From Rhyzopertha dominica (lineage: Eukaryota; Arthropoda; Insecta; Coleoptera; Bostrichidae), in contig QCXZ01000137.1 of NCBI GenBank assembly GCA_025024175.1, forward strand, positions 75,454,680 to 75,518,679: a stretch of DNA of 64,000 bases, given 5' to 3'. The notes below the pieces were generated by a model. That model made no database searches. It was not told the DNA's origin and worked only from the letters and a program-made list of their open reading frames with translations. Positions 45,061 to 57,560 of this stretch are shown one piece after another. Numbering within the stretch: the first letter of the stretch is position 1; every line of letters starts with the position of its first letter. Made by a program: the position numbers and the translations under genes.

Positions 45061-47589
45061 TATTAACTTTTTTGTCAGTGTTTTCAAGAGAAAGCGATCT
45101 ATCCGACCAAATATTATCTTATATAATACACATAGATTATATTATAAATTAATATTTAAGAAATAGATACGTATTCGTCACGCTAATAAAAGTAAAAATA
45201 TTAAAAATTGATTGTCTGTTCATTAAATGGGTATGTTATTGATCACTTACCTCAATTTTGAAAATGTAGAAACCTCTCAAACACTAAGAATATTGGATGT
45301 ATGGTCTTGATGCACACTCAAACTTCTGGCAGTTATCTACAATATATCCTTCGCGCAGGGTTGTCAGGTACACCTTTGTTTGGTGGCTAATTANGTAAAT
45401 TATATTATACAAAATAAATGTCTTGAAAGTTACCTTTTTCTGCAGTATACGATGTTTGCAAGGGCATTTGCAGNACAGTAATAAAAAATAGCATAAACCG
45501 ATAACGAAATAAATATCCTTTTTGTAATAGTCAAGTACTATCACGCAAGGAATTGTCACTGTTAAAATTGTATTCGAGTCTTCACTCCCTAATGGCCTTT
45601 TTCAAATTCTTAGGAAATAAGCCATAAATCTGCAAATATGATATAGATATTTTGAGAAAAAAAAACATATTTAACACCGAGCTCAGTATTTGAGTAATAT
45701 ACAATAAGTTAAAGAATGTTAATGGTAATGTTAACCAGAATGTCAAATTCCCAATATATACAAATTCAGTGCCCCTATTATCTAATTATTATTATTAATT
45801 TTGAATGTATGTTACCTTTCTTGTTTGTTATGGAACGCCAACTCTTACTTCCTGCACGTACCAAAAATGTATTACATGATACAGACTACAGGTATTGTTA
45901 TATTTTCATCTACAATATAAAGTCATTTCTATTACCTCTAGATTGTTCACGATTATTCGTCAATAAAACATGTGTACCGAAATTTATTGCGAAAAGAAGT
46001 AATATCGGATGTTCTAAATATAACATATTGGACAATTCACCTTTGAAGATATTCAATTGCCATTAGTATGGATATAAAAAGTGTTCCCACAACAACACGT
46101 GCTCTTACCCACGTCTAAATGGACGCACCTTTTTTATAAAAAAAGGGAAAAGAATTAAACCCCTAGGAGCAGGCGCCACCACTTTCGAACTCTTTTTATA
46201 GCCACCCCTCCTGCAGACACGTTACAACCTCCACGTAGTGCAATAATTTTCTTTTACGGAGCGTGAATGAGAATAGCTTTCCAATAACTAGGGCCGCTCC
46301 CAAAGCAGTTGGTGTGAATGTGGAAAAAAATTGCTTTGTATTCTACATCACATAAACGTGAAACGTGTTCGGCGACCTTGTTTCGAAATGGATGGGCCGT
46401 AGATCATAATTCGTGGAAAGCGTAAATCCTGTTTGCAAGGAGACGCTGTGATACGTGGCAGAAGGATGGGGCGTTAAGAATTGTGGGCACAGATGTCACG
46501 GCTGCAGCGGTGCAAAGCAGTTCAGACGTGAGTGCAAAAAGCATTGCACTTAGAAAGCCCGACTTTTAAATTATTTTTATTTCTGTCTACTATGCTAGCT
46601 TTATATTACGACCCCCTTTGTGTCAAAAGCTGGCTTTGGTATGAATTACTTAGGAAACAATGCAACCCTGCTTTCATGCCGTAGACCTCATTCGCAGTCA
46701 GTTTAGAAAAGGATATGAAGCGACCGAAAGAGTAAATCTAAAATCTAAATTGCTTATTTTTTATGTTCTAAAATTTCTGGACTTAAATTGAAACTTAGCT
46801 TAGGCCAATTAATTTTGAAATGAACGGTAGCTTTGAGACGTAAAGGACTGTGGACTAGTAAATACATCTAGTATAAAAATATAACAAAAAACTTCGAATT
46901 CCTTACGTAGTCATTTTCCGAATAGACCAATACTATCTTAGTCCAAAGGATAATATAAACAAAGATAGAGGAAGTTAAAATTTTGTATTCATTGTTTCTC
47001 AGTAACTTGCAATATTTAAATGAAGCTCCGAGCTTTTTGAGACGAGGGATTTAAGTGTCTTTATGGATTGAATGATCTACCATTACCGTTTCCCCTCACT
47101 CCATCTACTCTTTTGGACAGTACATCAGTTCCTCTGCCCATTTTCCACAAAAACAAAACACATACATATGGATGATAAATATCCAACCTTTAAGCCTTTA
47201 GGTTAATAAATTAGAGCAAACAAATATCGTAAATCAAAATTTATACAAAAACTGCACAATAACTAATGAAAAGAGGTATTCTTTTAGTAAAAGGTGATCA
47301 AAACGATTTCCTTTTAATGGAGTGCTACGATCGCTGGATTTTAAATAATAAATGCTTATGCCGAAGTGATTTCACAAAATTAGTAAATCACTCCCAAAAT
47401 TCTTCTCGGTTATCCTGTGTGTATACAATTTCATATACCTCCATACGCAAAAATTCTTTGGATTTAGTACAGGCTTCGTGCAGGGCAAGCTATTTGGCTT
47501 CACCGGCCTCTGTCCCGATAAGGATAGAATAGAATAGAAGCTGATTTTGAAGAATCTTCATTTAATTATTTGGTAATTTAAAAGTACCA
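45061..47589. other. Receptor intron, no gene recognised
   Basis: Mostly AT-rich. A patch at 46080-46550 is richer in G+C; one minus frame there is nearly open (TAAAVTSVPTILNAPSFCH, one later stop) but matches nothing I know. The 116-codon plus ORF at 45716-46066 has no motif. Confidence 0.35.
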
Positions 47590-47630
47590 CAGCAAAAGTC
47601 TGATGAATCGAACTATAGGCGAATTGTCAT
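47590..47630 (+). mobile_element. CR1/Jockey-type LINE, left part (interrupted by hAT)
   Basis: KSDESNYRRIVI matches the LINE RT motif SNYRPIxI. The hAT element begins right after this, and the LINE continues at 49181 in the same frame. Confidence 0.6.
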
Positions 47631-49172
47631 CAGGGTCGTAGCGAAACCTATTACTTTGGGGGGGGGGGTAGGAAGTGGGAAAAAGCCAACTCAAAAACAA
47701 AAAGGAACAAAATTATGAAAATATTATGTATTTAAGTAGCTCAAAACAAATTTATTTTCTACAATACATACAGGTTGTGTCACGACCAGTTTCCTATTAG
47801 ACGTTTATAGGAAAGGGGCCAGAGTAGAATTATGAAATCCTGCAGTACCAAATTTTCGAATGTGATCTTATATAATACATGATAAATTTTGATAAATCAA
47901 TTATTAATTATTACAGCCAGTCTTCTGTATTTTAACTGTAGCCCAAGAGCTAATTAAATGGGAGAAATTTATTTGATCTGTTATATCCTGTTCACTTTTA
48001 ATACTTATATATGAGAGAATCAAATCGATTATATCCCATAGTAGTTCGCAACATATTTTTTACAATTTTGTCACATTTTCCTCGATGTACAAGGTAGTTG
48101 TAAAAACTGTACTAGATATCTGTAATATATGTACTAGATTGTGGACTCTTATCAGACGCTAATGTCGTAAAACAAAAAAAACTTGTTTTTATATGAAATC
48201 TTTGTGGGCAACATAAAATTATGCTCCTCGAGCAAAATGCAACACTCTGTAAGATGCAACCAAAAACGGTGCAACGCAGACCAGACAGTACAGGGTCCGC
48301 CACCTAAAACTCCCCAGGCTCGTATTTTCTTTATTTTTTACGTACAACCTTAAGTTATATGACAAATTATAGGTCTTTTTAAACTCTTTAAAAATAGCTT
48401 GGTGAGTGTCCAAAAATTGAAGAAGACAAGAATCGGTATCCAACTGTGAAGCAATATTTATTGTACGGGGTAAGGTTACAAAATATTTACAAAAATTAGT
48501 TTTATTTGCAAAATATCACAATATGCAAAAAAAATTTGGACCCTCACTATGCGCTTTTTAAAGAGCTCAAAAAGACCTACAATTTGACATATAACTTAAG
48601 GTTGTATCTAAAAATACAAAGAAAATACGAGCCTGGGGAGTTTTAGGTGGCGGACACTGTATAGTGGGGCTGTTCGTTGGGCTACCAATAGATGTTTTGC
48701 ATGTTGTCATGTTATTAACATTGGCAAAATATTGAAATACATTATGAGTCATGCGCTTATATTCGTTGTTGAAAATTGTTGCTAATTTTTTAGGATACCC
48801 ATAAAAATTATTCTAAGAAGTCTACTAGATTTTAAAATAATGTACTAGTGTACTAGACTGGCAATACTGGTGCCTGCCGAATCACAGTCGATCATCGTCA
48901 TCTGATGAGAAGACGCGAGGTTGTGAAAGCTGCGACTAATAAGTAACGACTGCTACTAGTCGAGAAATTATTGCATATTCGCGGATGCCGTGGGGAAGCT
49001 AACATTATTTCTACACCACTTTCTTGATTTAACTTTAATTATGTATTGTTTTTTAACAAATTTGACTAACCTATTTTGGAGCCAACTGCGGCAGTTTTTA
49101 ACCAACTGTCAGGTCATTGGGGGGTAGGCTACCCCCCCCCCCCCCCCCTTCCCCCCTATGGGCCCGGCCCTG
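47631..49172. mobile_element. Non-autonomous hAT element, copy 1
   Basis: 1,542 bp. Ends CAGGGTCG...CGGCCCTG form short hAT-type terminal repeats, next to G-rich (left) and C-rich (right) runs. 8-bp duplications flank it: ATTGTCAT (47623-47630) and ATTGCCAT (49173-49180), 7 of 8 matching. It shares most of its length with the copy at 60483-62721 but lacks about 1.1 kb after 47850 and contains a MITE at 48291. No transposase is encoded. Confidence 0.85.
48291..48659. mobile_element. Long-TIR MITE inserted in hAT copy 1
   Basis: 369 bp with near-identical inverted ends of more than 100 bp: CAGGGTCCGCCACCTAAAAC on the left and CAGTGTCCGCCACCTAAAAC (complement) on the right, continuing CTCCCCAGGCTCGTATTTTC. 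TA flanks both sides (48289-48290, 48660-48661). hAT copy 2 has the uninterrupted site at 62371-62380 (CAGTATAGTG) with a single TA. Tc1/mariner-type by tip and target. Confidence 0.92.
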
Positions 49173-49180
49173 ATTGCCAT

Positions 49181-49640
49181 TATATCCAACTTTGTAAAAT
49201 TGTTTGAGTCCATAACTGCTGAACGTATTTACCTTATCATGTGTCCTCCGAACTATCAGGTAACCAAAATGGATTTACGAAAAATAAATCAATTTCAACT
49301 AACGTGCAGATTCTTTCTGATGGTTTGCATAACGGAATTCAGATGGACGTGGGGTACACTAATCTTACAAGGCTTTTGATCTGGTCACGCATGCGATCTT
49401 ACGAAGCTATTTGACTTTGGAGTATGCAATAGATCAATCGAGTTATTTAAGTCCATGTTATCTGGATGAACACAATATGTTGAATGCAACGGTGTAAAGT
49501 CACCCCTTTATTACACCCCCAGCGGCGTTATTCACGGTTCTACTTTAGGGCCTATTCTGTTCAATATATATTTCAACGCTGCATTATTGTGTCTTAATAG
49601 TTCTGTTTATGCTTACGCCTTGGCTTGCAAATGTAGTTCC
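49181..49640 (+). mobile_element. CR1/Jockey-type LINE RT fragment, right part
   Basis: Continues the LINE from 47630: IISNFVKLFESITAERIYLI, then after a frame change NGFTKNKSISTNVQILSDGL, VTHAILRSYLTLEYAID, and SGVIHGSTLGPILFNIY with SVYAYALACK where SYADDxK is expected. The catalytic pair is lost (AYAL) and motif A is degenerate. At least three frame changes; old copy. Confidence 0.68.
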
Positions 49641-52600
49641 GTCAGTAAATAGAACATTTTTTAAAAACAATGGATTTTTGTATTGACGAACGCCATAAAT
49701 CTAGCTGGCAGTTGACTTCGTCCCAGCATATCACAAAGATTCTTCAATAATTTAAAAACGAGCTGTTGTTTGTGTCGTGTTAGTTATTTAATTAAAGTCT
49801 ATTACAAACATTGGATATTTATCAAAACTCTAAAATCTGGAAAATGGTTAGCGGTTGGGACCTTTGCGAGATATGTTTTGTGATTCAAAAGAGTAGATAC
49901 GGCGACAGCCAGAGGAAAAGTTGTGACGCTTTAAACCCGACGGAATTGCGGTAGATGGCGCCACTTGAAAGTGTCAGTCTATTCATGAAAATATTTGAAT
50001 TCCTTGGCTCAAAAACCCTAGAATACCAAATTTCATTTAAATACTTTAGTTGCTCTAAAAGTATGAAGGGATAACGAAAATAAAATTTCATCCTGTACCT
50101 AGTTTCGGTATTAATTTTTAGATTAAGATAAGTTTAACGCATTTATGCATGTACCTAATAAAGTTTAAAATACTGGTGATTTTTGTTTTAAAGAGGTACA
50201 TAACGCAGGACTTTTGGTTATACCCGACATGAAGACCACCACACCATCAAATCCCTGCCTCTACTAACAGTTCATCGTTCATTTACTTCCTGAATTAAAA
50301 AGAAGGTTACACGATCTGACTTTTTGTTTTGGTTACTAATTAGTCTGGGTTAGCATTAGGTAGGTATAAATGTTTGTATTGTACATTGTAATAATACATG
50401 TACAACAACATTTTTAAATAATCATGTATATCAGATACATGAAAACATGAATGATGTAAAGGAGTAAGCCATCAAATTAAAATAATAAAATTTATCATAG
50501 GTTTTTAATAGCACTCCTGCAAGGATGTATGGGTTACAGAGTATAGATATTGCTGGCAGAAACGGTGCATTTGTTACTAAGATCAAAGAATCACTCAAAT
50601 GAATTATACACTTACTGCTCCTAAACGAGTGAAAACAAAAACAAACAATGTGTACAATTGCAGATATGCTGCTGCAAACTTATTAGACCTACAAGTGCAA
50701 TATTTGGTGCAGATAAGTAGTGAAAAATGCTTGTCAACTCTCAACAAAGTGTAAGTAACAAATATTATTTTAGCAATGAAATAATTTACACGCGCTGAAC
50801 ATCTTAATCGCATCATTCATGAAAAAAAAAGTTTAATTAAAGGATTAGTTCTTTCAGAAATGTGTGAGGTGTTCTTCCCAGTTAACTGATATTACATAAT
50901 TCATATAAATTATTCTACATAAATTACTTATTTCGCCAAGAGGGTAAGTTTAATTTGATTATATTATGCTTAGTCGGTGTACTCCATATTAATTTTGTTT
51001 AATAAGGAAAAAATGGGGAACTTTAATAGGAAGGGATGAGATCACAATTTAGGTGTTTTTTACGTCGGAGAGCAGAAACTCGAGGGTAGGAGTCTTACTG
51101 TGCAGAATACCCAACAATAACATGACTTCCACAGTATCACAAAATTAAAAAGTTGATGTTTGGATGGGATTTAACGAAATCACTGTATTACGGTAACATC
51201 GGCCTACGCTGGTTACCTGTTGATCGAAGGAAAGTTATCTAGATAGCTCAGTAAACATTTACTTTCCTGAATGGGATGAGAGTGGGTGTGTACGAAACGA
51301 ACTGGATATTAGGATATAAAAGTCGAGAAACGTTATGAAGCATTACATTCATTTACTCGGATTCAAGCATTTAACCCATTTAACTTGAGTTAGGACTGTA
51401 TCATAGGCAAGCAGGTGGCTTTACATAGCCAGTGATGTAATTTAATAATCCTCGTATGCGTTAGAATTGCTTCTTGTAGCCGACCAGCGGCAAATAAGAT
51501 GACAATCAAGAAGGTATCTCAGGTATGGACTTAAACGTAAGCAATGTTTAGAATAACCTGATAGCGGGCATTTCAAGCAGGTCTAATATTAAGTAATTAG
51601 TAAAGGTTTTACTAAAAGTAGTTTCATTTAGTTTCGCGTCTTCGAAATAATTGCTTTTTCCAGAGTCAACCGCTGTCAAGACATGTGTACGCTGAACTCT
51701 CTTTGAAGCTGTCAGTAAATCGATGTATACCGCATAAATAGCTAAAATGACAGTTTGAGCCTCCTTCATTGAGTAATTTATGTGTAAAGACATTGCTTCC
51801 AGTCTAATAAGCAACGCAAATTGATATTTACGTTTACTTCCTTCCAAGATCCCTTTAGTGCAGGAGATCAGTTTCCCTGCGCTTGTGTGCTTTGTGCTAA
51901 TATGTTTTAAAGGTACTAAGTGGAGACTGACAGCACGTGATAGGAACATTAGCTAATTCGGAACTCATTTCCTCACGGAACATCATAAACGAAATAATGA
52001 GCTAGACATTGCTAATGGGGAATAGAAAATACAACTGTATTTAAAACTTTATTTTCTTCATATGACAACTTTATTGAACTTTCTTGTTTTCCAATAAAGT
52101 TTTCATTATTACTAATGTAACAATTGCTCCACCTGGTTATTTCACAAGCTAGTACTAGTGTTTTTAACACGTTCTGGAGTGACATCTCGTATCTTTTTTT
52201 CTATCGATTGGTGTTTGATAAACTTGTTCGTTTTCCCTTCCCTGTTAAAAAAAAATCCTCAGGATTGAACCTTTTCATATCCATCAGTTTTCGTAAAGCC
52301 AAATGAAGATGATTTCACTGCTTACGACATAGTCCCACTAGAGTGGCTTCTTAACGCAGCCAGAATAAGAACGACCAAAACTAAATCTTCCTTGGACAGC
52401 TATTATGCTTTTTTTCAAAAATGGGTAAACTTTCTACATTTTTTACTAGCGCACGGAAACAAATATAGGAAATTTGGTTTCAAAAGTGTATTATTGGATG
52501 CTACTATACACTTTGTTTAGAAACTTAAATGACGATTAGAAAATTACGTAAAATGAATCTTGAAGTGCATATATATATCGTACGCCATGTTAAAAAAACA

Positions 52601-52851
52601 AAAAAATATTTGTAGGTAGAAAATTTCAGATCTGAAATTCGAATCTTAGGAGTCACCGCCCAAACGCTTCTATCCAAGGTTATTCAACCCGTGACGTCAG
52701 GTGTCATGTAAACATTACCGAGGAGCGTGCTGTTTAATGGTGTAGTATTAGTCTGGTATTGGAAAAGCTTTTGTGTGGTGTTTATTGAAAGGACGGGATA
52801 AGAGGTCGCACCAAACAGTGATTTGTGTAGTTTTACAAGCATCTATTATGT
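49641..52851. other. Receptor intron, no gene recognised
   Basis: AT-rich. The 133-codon minus ORF at 51548-51949 (RLEAMSLHINYSMKEAQ, VILAIYAVYIDLLTASKRVQ) is longer than most chance frames here, but has no motif, splice context or G+C rise that I can identify. Short frames at 49885 and 50604 look random. Confidence 0.35.
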
Positions 52852-53037
52852 ATGGACCAAAACAAGTGTTGTTTTGTACATGGTTATAAAGGTACTTCAG
52901 TCAGTACAGCTAACAAAATTTTTGTAACCGTCCCTTTAAATATTCACATTTTTAATATTAAAAATACACCTTACGATCAATTTTTTCGAATTTATAAGCT
53001 GCCACAGCTGTTTTGTGGATTAGATGCTACCTATTGA
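52852..53037 (+). pseudogene. THAP-domain-like remnant
   Basis: MDQNKCCFVHGYKGTSVST and ANKIFVTVPLN resemble the start of a THAP zinc-finger (a CC-x-VPGC-like start, then KxFxxVP). The second zinc Cys would be the Tyr of HGYK, and the later Cys and His ligands are not seen before the stop. THAP domains bind DNA in host factors and in P-element-type transposases; a transposon remnant is more likely in this setting. Confidence 0.35.
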
Positions 53038-53149
53038 TATGCAATTTAATAAAATATAAATGCATGGCAAATACCTAATTAGTTTTATTTTTCTTTACTT
53101 TATTAGTTCTACTTTTGTGCGATTATATTAAGAAAAAAAATATACATAC

Positions 53150-53303
53150 CATAATGTCATCACAACGTACGGTGTCCAGCACCAAATAAATACTAACACG
53201 ATGGTAATAGTCATCTTCAGTGTTCTACTTCTAGCTCTTTCTATGTTGCTAATGTCGGATCTACGCAGTCTCATGCGTCCATTTGAGCAGTGTTGGGTCT
53301 CTC
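53150..53303 (-). CDS. GnRH-family neuropeptide receptor, third intracellular loop and TM6 exon
   Basis: Acceptor TTGCTTTTAG|GA precedes 53303 and takes over in phase 1 from the TM5 exon (…ETK-G-ETQHC). The exon encodes the basic third loop [19 protein letters not shown] and TM6 [19 protein letters not shown], with the CWxP signature (CWTP) of class A receptors, and ends MTLW. Donor TTATG|GTATGT leaves phase 2, which joins the TM7 exon at 26659 to restore TGG. The ERARSRTL block is typical of this receptor family and couples to G protein. The exon length (154 nt) and both phases agree with the neighbours. Confidence 0.88.
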
Positions 53304-54271
53304 CTAAAAGCAAGTTATAATAATGAATAAACTTTCATACACACTGCGTTACAGATAAAACTTATGATAAAGACAAGTAACTACAGATGTGTTTGATAAT
53401 CTGCTCGCGGCAGTGTCAAGCACACAGGATTGTTTGGTTACAGAGTATATCATTCAGTCTTGGAATTGGCTCTCTCCGCGCGCTCATGTCATAAAGCACC
53501 CGCAAGGGCAAATATTTATTGTGCTGAAGGGTCACATAATGAACCCTTTGTGTGGAGATACTTTAGCAAGAATCTGCCACTAAATGACTCGCAGTGCCCA
53601 CAGCTTTTCAAACAATAGATGTTTCTGACTTTTCCTGCATGCTCACATTACGAAAAGCAATATCTCAGTATTTTACTTGGTTAGCTGTTAGATATCATTA
53701 AAGGTAGTAGAGAAAGGCATTATAATGACGTATTGGTGACATCGTCTGTATAATATTAGGTTCCTAGAGCTTCACGTGCGACCTTGACCTACAGTGCTTT
53801 CAAAACATCACTAATAAACTTGCCTTTTTGTTTGTTTTGAAAATTACAGAACTCACTCTAATCTAAATTGCAAAGGCCAAAAACATTACCAAAATGTCGC
53901 AAGAGTAACAAAATGCACCGCAGTGGTTTATATATATACTTTGGTTACTCACTAATGTAACTAGTGTAGTACTGAAATAAAAAGCTGCACAGATGCTGAG
54001 CTCACGTGTGCAGAATTTTGTCAAGGGGCTGTATAATTAATTGTACCTGATTGTACTATGTCTGCAATATCACACTGTATACATTTTAATTGGTAAATAT
54101 CGCTTTCCCTTAAAGTATTGATTTAGAATGTTAAAAATAGGCCCCATAGATTCGAAATAAAATCAGTACATGTAAATAAGTGGAATTTGCAAGAGTCTTC
54201 TAGTTAATGAGGCCAAATACGAATACTTTAAACCAAAGCAATATTTACTAACTAAAATACGTAGTGTCTAG
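53304..54271. other. Receptor intron, no gene recognised
   Basis: A G+C-richer patch at 53390-53620 has two overlapping plus frames (one with AEGSHNEPFVWRYFSKNL) but no domain is recognised. The rest is AT-rich. Confidence 0.35.
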
Positions 54272-54415
54272 TGTGATACTGTATACATAGGACAATCAGG
54301 TAGATATATTAAACATGAAATTAAACAACATGTTGCAAGTATAAGTTCAAATAAAGGCAAAACAGAGTTTGCTGACATTTGCATTAAAAATAATCAGCCT
54401 TACATTGCGAAATAA
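54272..54415 (+). pseudogene. Penelope GIY-YIG fragment
   Basis: CDTVYIGQSGRYIKHEIKQH is the zinc Cys plus VYIGQ(T/S)xR and RxKEH-like part of the Penelope nuclease; the open frame continues to KGKTEFADICIKNNQ and a stop at 54413. Preceding sequence does not match a RT. A short relic from a family different from those at 25 and 44 kb. Confidence 0.6.
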
Positions 54416-54606
54416 AGGCTAAAAAATCAATCTTTTTGGAACATTTGTAAATTAAAAAAGTACCCCAGAATAACATTTGGCATACGATACACAAAAAAGA
54501 AATTCCCACGTTAAATATGACTTTTGTATTACCAAAATTATATAGTCANCCTTCAAACTTGAGTCTACAACTAGATATTACAAANCCTACAAAAATAAAG
54601 GNCATA

Positions 54607-55235
54607 CATTAAAATGCATGTCTATGATGTGCTGTCTACACCTCAATCAACTGCAGATAGATCTATTTCGCTGTCATTACAGCTCATCAGTGCAGTTTAG
54701 GTCTAGTGTAGACAGCACGGCAAAGAACTGGTTTTGCTTATATTCCAAAGCAATGGTATGATGTAACTAAGAATTTAGGATGGCAATGCCATCTGTCAGC
54801 ATTACACTGACATGATGACAAAGCCACCTGGCTGCCTTAGCGGGTACTACTTCCTAAAGGAAGTGACCTGTAGCCTGACAAATTGGCATGCAACTGCATA
54901 CTTCAATTTGACAGCAGGCCTCCACGGCACCTTTTGCTAGCGGGCAAGAACCGACATACATTAAAATGCATGTTTATGCTGTGCTGTCTACACCTCAACC
55001 AACTGCAGATAGATCCATTTCGCTGTCATTACAGCTCATCAGTGCAGTTTAGGTCTACTGTAGACAGCACGACATAGAACTGGTTTTGCTTATATACCAA
55101 AGCAGGCTACAGGTCACTTCCTTTAGGAATTAGTATCCGTTAAGGCAGCTAGGTGGCTTTGTCATCATGTCAGTGTAATGCTGACAGATGGCATTGCCAT
55201 CCTAAAGTCTTACTTACATCATACCATTGCCTGGT
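54607..55235 (+). repeat. Compound P-Q repeat, copy 2 (P-Q-P plus inverted Q)
   Basis: Blocks in order: P (54607-54773), Q (about 54777-54960), P again (54957-55104) and an inverted, shortened Q (55105-55235). The P block begins CATTAAAATGCATGT and holds GTGCTGTCTACACC and its inverted TGTAGACAGCAC. Q starts TAGGATGGCAATGCCATCTG; the inverted Q ends with its complement, so the two face each other as long inverted repeats at 54775 and 55205. The period of P+Q is about 350 bp. Copy 1 (13003-13420) has the same order on the minus strand. No coding capacity. Confidence 0.78.
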
Positions 55236-57344
55236 CAAAATTCTGCACATTTGAACCCATTATAGTTTTAATCCTCCTCAAAAATGACTTAAAGGTGTGA
55301 GAAATGCTTATCTGCAGATGTCTTCTTGATGCAGATATTCTCAACGGATCAGTCATGGCACCTAGGCAGTGAGCATGGAATCGGGGATTATTAGACAATG
55401 GTTAACATGTTATCTTGGGAATTAGTTGATTTCTTATTGCATATAGTCATCATTATCAAATTTATATATAAGATTTTTTGTCGAAGTGATCGTCAAAACT
55501 ATCTGAGTCATTTCATATAATTGGTAAATGAAAGCACATTCAAACATTCAAACCGTTTCAAGTCAAGGTTATCAGGAAGCGTTTACACTACCTTACTGTG
55601 TAAAGTTACTATTCATTCTGTAGGCAGCTCTCCGGATCCATCATCTCTTTATTGTAGTGAGCTAGCTCTCTCGTATTCTTTGTGTATAGCGATTTGCCAA
55701 AAGTACCTTACAACTTGCAATGTACTTTGCTTAAATTAGTAAGGATTCTTGGAACTACAAACTCAGTGACATATATTGAATGAAAAACAACACGTTTTCG
55801 CTCACTGATCTTTATGCCAACTGAAGCGGTCTATAAGAAATGGTTGCAAGCTATTTTCTAAACTGCACTTGCTGATAAACCTTGTTTGTAATAATATTAT
55901 AGTAATAGCAGTTTCAGCAGTCAAGTATATTGCATTCTAGTGTGTAGTTCGAAGTTTCCAGTAAATTTTGTCACGGTCAGTCAGCTGCAAACAGCTCGAG
56001 AATGTACTCATACTTCCTGCTAACATTTTCAAACAGTAAAACCTGAAAAGTGACAGTTACAGTGAACGTAATTTAATGCGCTAAATTTTTATAGTTTCGT
56101 CAGTCTCTATTGATATAATATCGTTTAACCTTCCATTTCAATGAAAATTCGAAAATGGCATTACAGGTTGCGTATTGGTTGTTTTTCAAATAAAAACTGA
56201 TACATTTTCGGATATCCCTTTATCGGGTTTTCAAGAATGCAAATGTTCGTTGTAAAAACAACCACCACGCGCCTGAAAGCTTAATTGATGCCAAACGCCA
56301 GAATACTAATTTGAATACAAATTTGAAAGGTGTCTGTTGGAAAGCAAACATAATTAAATTGACTGGCACTTCCTGCGTACCGTGTTTATAAGTTTGTTTG
56401 GAAATTGCAAACGTGGAAGTTACATAAACAGTATAAATTTTTTAACTTTCCTGCCAATATCATAATTTCGTTACAGCACGCGAATTATTACTTTATGCAG
56501 TAAAAAAGTGGTCAAGGTTCAAATATGAGCAAATATTTCAAATTTCCAGCGGTACCGCGTGTTTAAAAGAGATTTGTATGTTATCTCAATACATATCTCT
56601 TAAGTTTGAATATAACTGCCGCACAGTAATTACAGCTTTAGGTTCACCATAGTTGAACTACTATTTACTTAATCTTAATATAAGTATAGTGTTAACCGTT
56701 TTATTTCTGTAAATATTAATTTTATAGCAAGATATTCTTAGCTCACCATCGGTGTTAGTATATTAGCACATTTGTTTACGCATTTGTATTGCCTTTTAAT
56801 CCTGATGCTTATTTTTTTTATCGACTATGACAAGTTCATACTAAGAGTTTTATCATTTATTTAATATTGTCCGATTCACAGTTTCCAAGTTAGCATTGTG
56901 GATAATCTGCGTCAACCTTATAACTTGCTTTGGATCATAAATATTACTCAGTAGTACCTTGTTTGGATATTCGAATATGAAAAAATAGAAAGCCTACAAA
57001 GTATGACTTCTCCATGAGCTGATAGAACAATGCAGTTTTCTTTGATGATTATGGAGATGACCGATAATAATTCAAGTTTTCTGACGAAGCTAATTTTGTC
57101 TAAATGGATTTGTAACCAGAGATAACTGCCACTAGGCGTCTCGTGAAAATGTTTAATGGGTGTTGGGACGGCGTACACTTAAAAGCTATTACCTCTTTTA
57201 GTTTTTGGGTTATAGCTGAAAAAAAATTTCCGAATAGATTTTTTACGTAGAATCAAATGACATAATGGGTTTTTGATATTGCAAACACTTTTTGTGTTTT
57301 TTTTAAATAGAAACCATAGTTGGTTATCACCCATCAAAAAGAAT
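55236..57344. other. Receptor intron, no gene recognised
   Basis: AT-rich DNA. Minus frames at 56948-57361 lie just 3' of a mariner-type remnant and may be its decayed C-terminus, but no motif supports this. Confidence 0.35.
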
Positions 57345-57560
57345 ATTTTTGAGCTTTTCAAATATATCTAACTATATGTATATGCCTACAGAAAATAATC
57401 CAAAATAAATAATCTGGAGATCTAGGTGGCCAGTGAAGTGGACCATGAGTACCCACCTACTGATTTGGAAAGTATTGATTTAAGTAGTCCCTAGCTAAAT
57501 CTGCTTTATGGTTAGGTGCTGGAAATAAGTATCCCTCAACTTTGCAAGCAGTTTCGTGAG
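57345..57560 (-). pseudogene. Tc1/mariner-superfamily transposase remnant
   Basis: Minus strand GYLFPAPNHKADLARDYLN, then FPNQ-VGTHGPLHWPPRSPD and YLFW follow the block QDGAPxHxxxxVRxYLNxxFPxRWIGRxGPxxWPPRSPDLTPLDFFLW of IS630-type transposases. One stop lies in FPNQ*V, the second catalytic Asp of QDGAP is lost and LTPLD is deleted. No TIRs found. Confidence 0.6.

Noticed and set aside
48902..48930. CTGATGAG...GAAAG, hammerhead-like, in both hAT copies
   Set aside because: The sequence between the boxes cannot form a stable stem II and the element is not Penelope-like; probably chance.
51548..51949. 133-codon minus ORF as a chemoreceptor exon
   Set aside because: Hydrophobic segments are too short and no family signature or splice sites were found.
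54883..55077. Plus ORF of 64 codons, and minus ORFs at 13019-13482
   Set aside because: Same peptide words recur in both P-Q repeat loci; they follow from the non-coding repeat.
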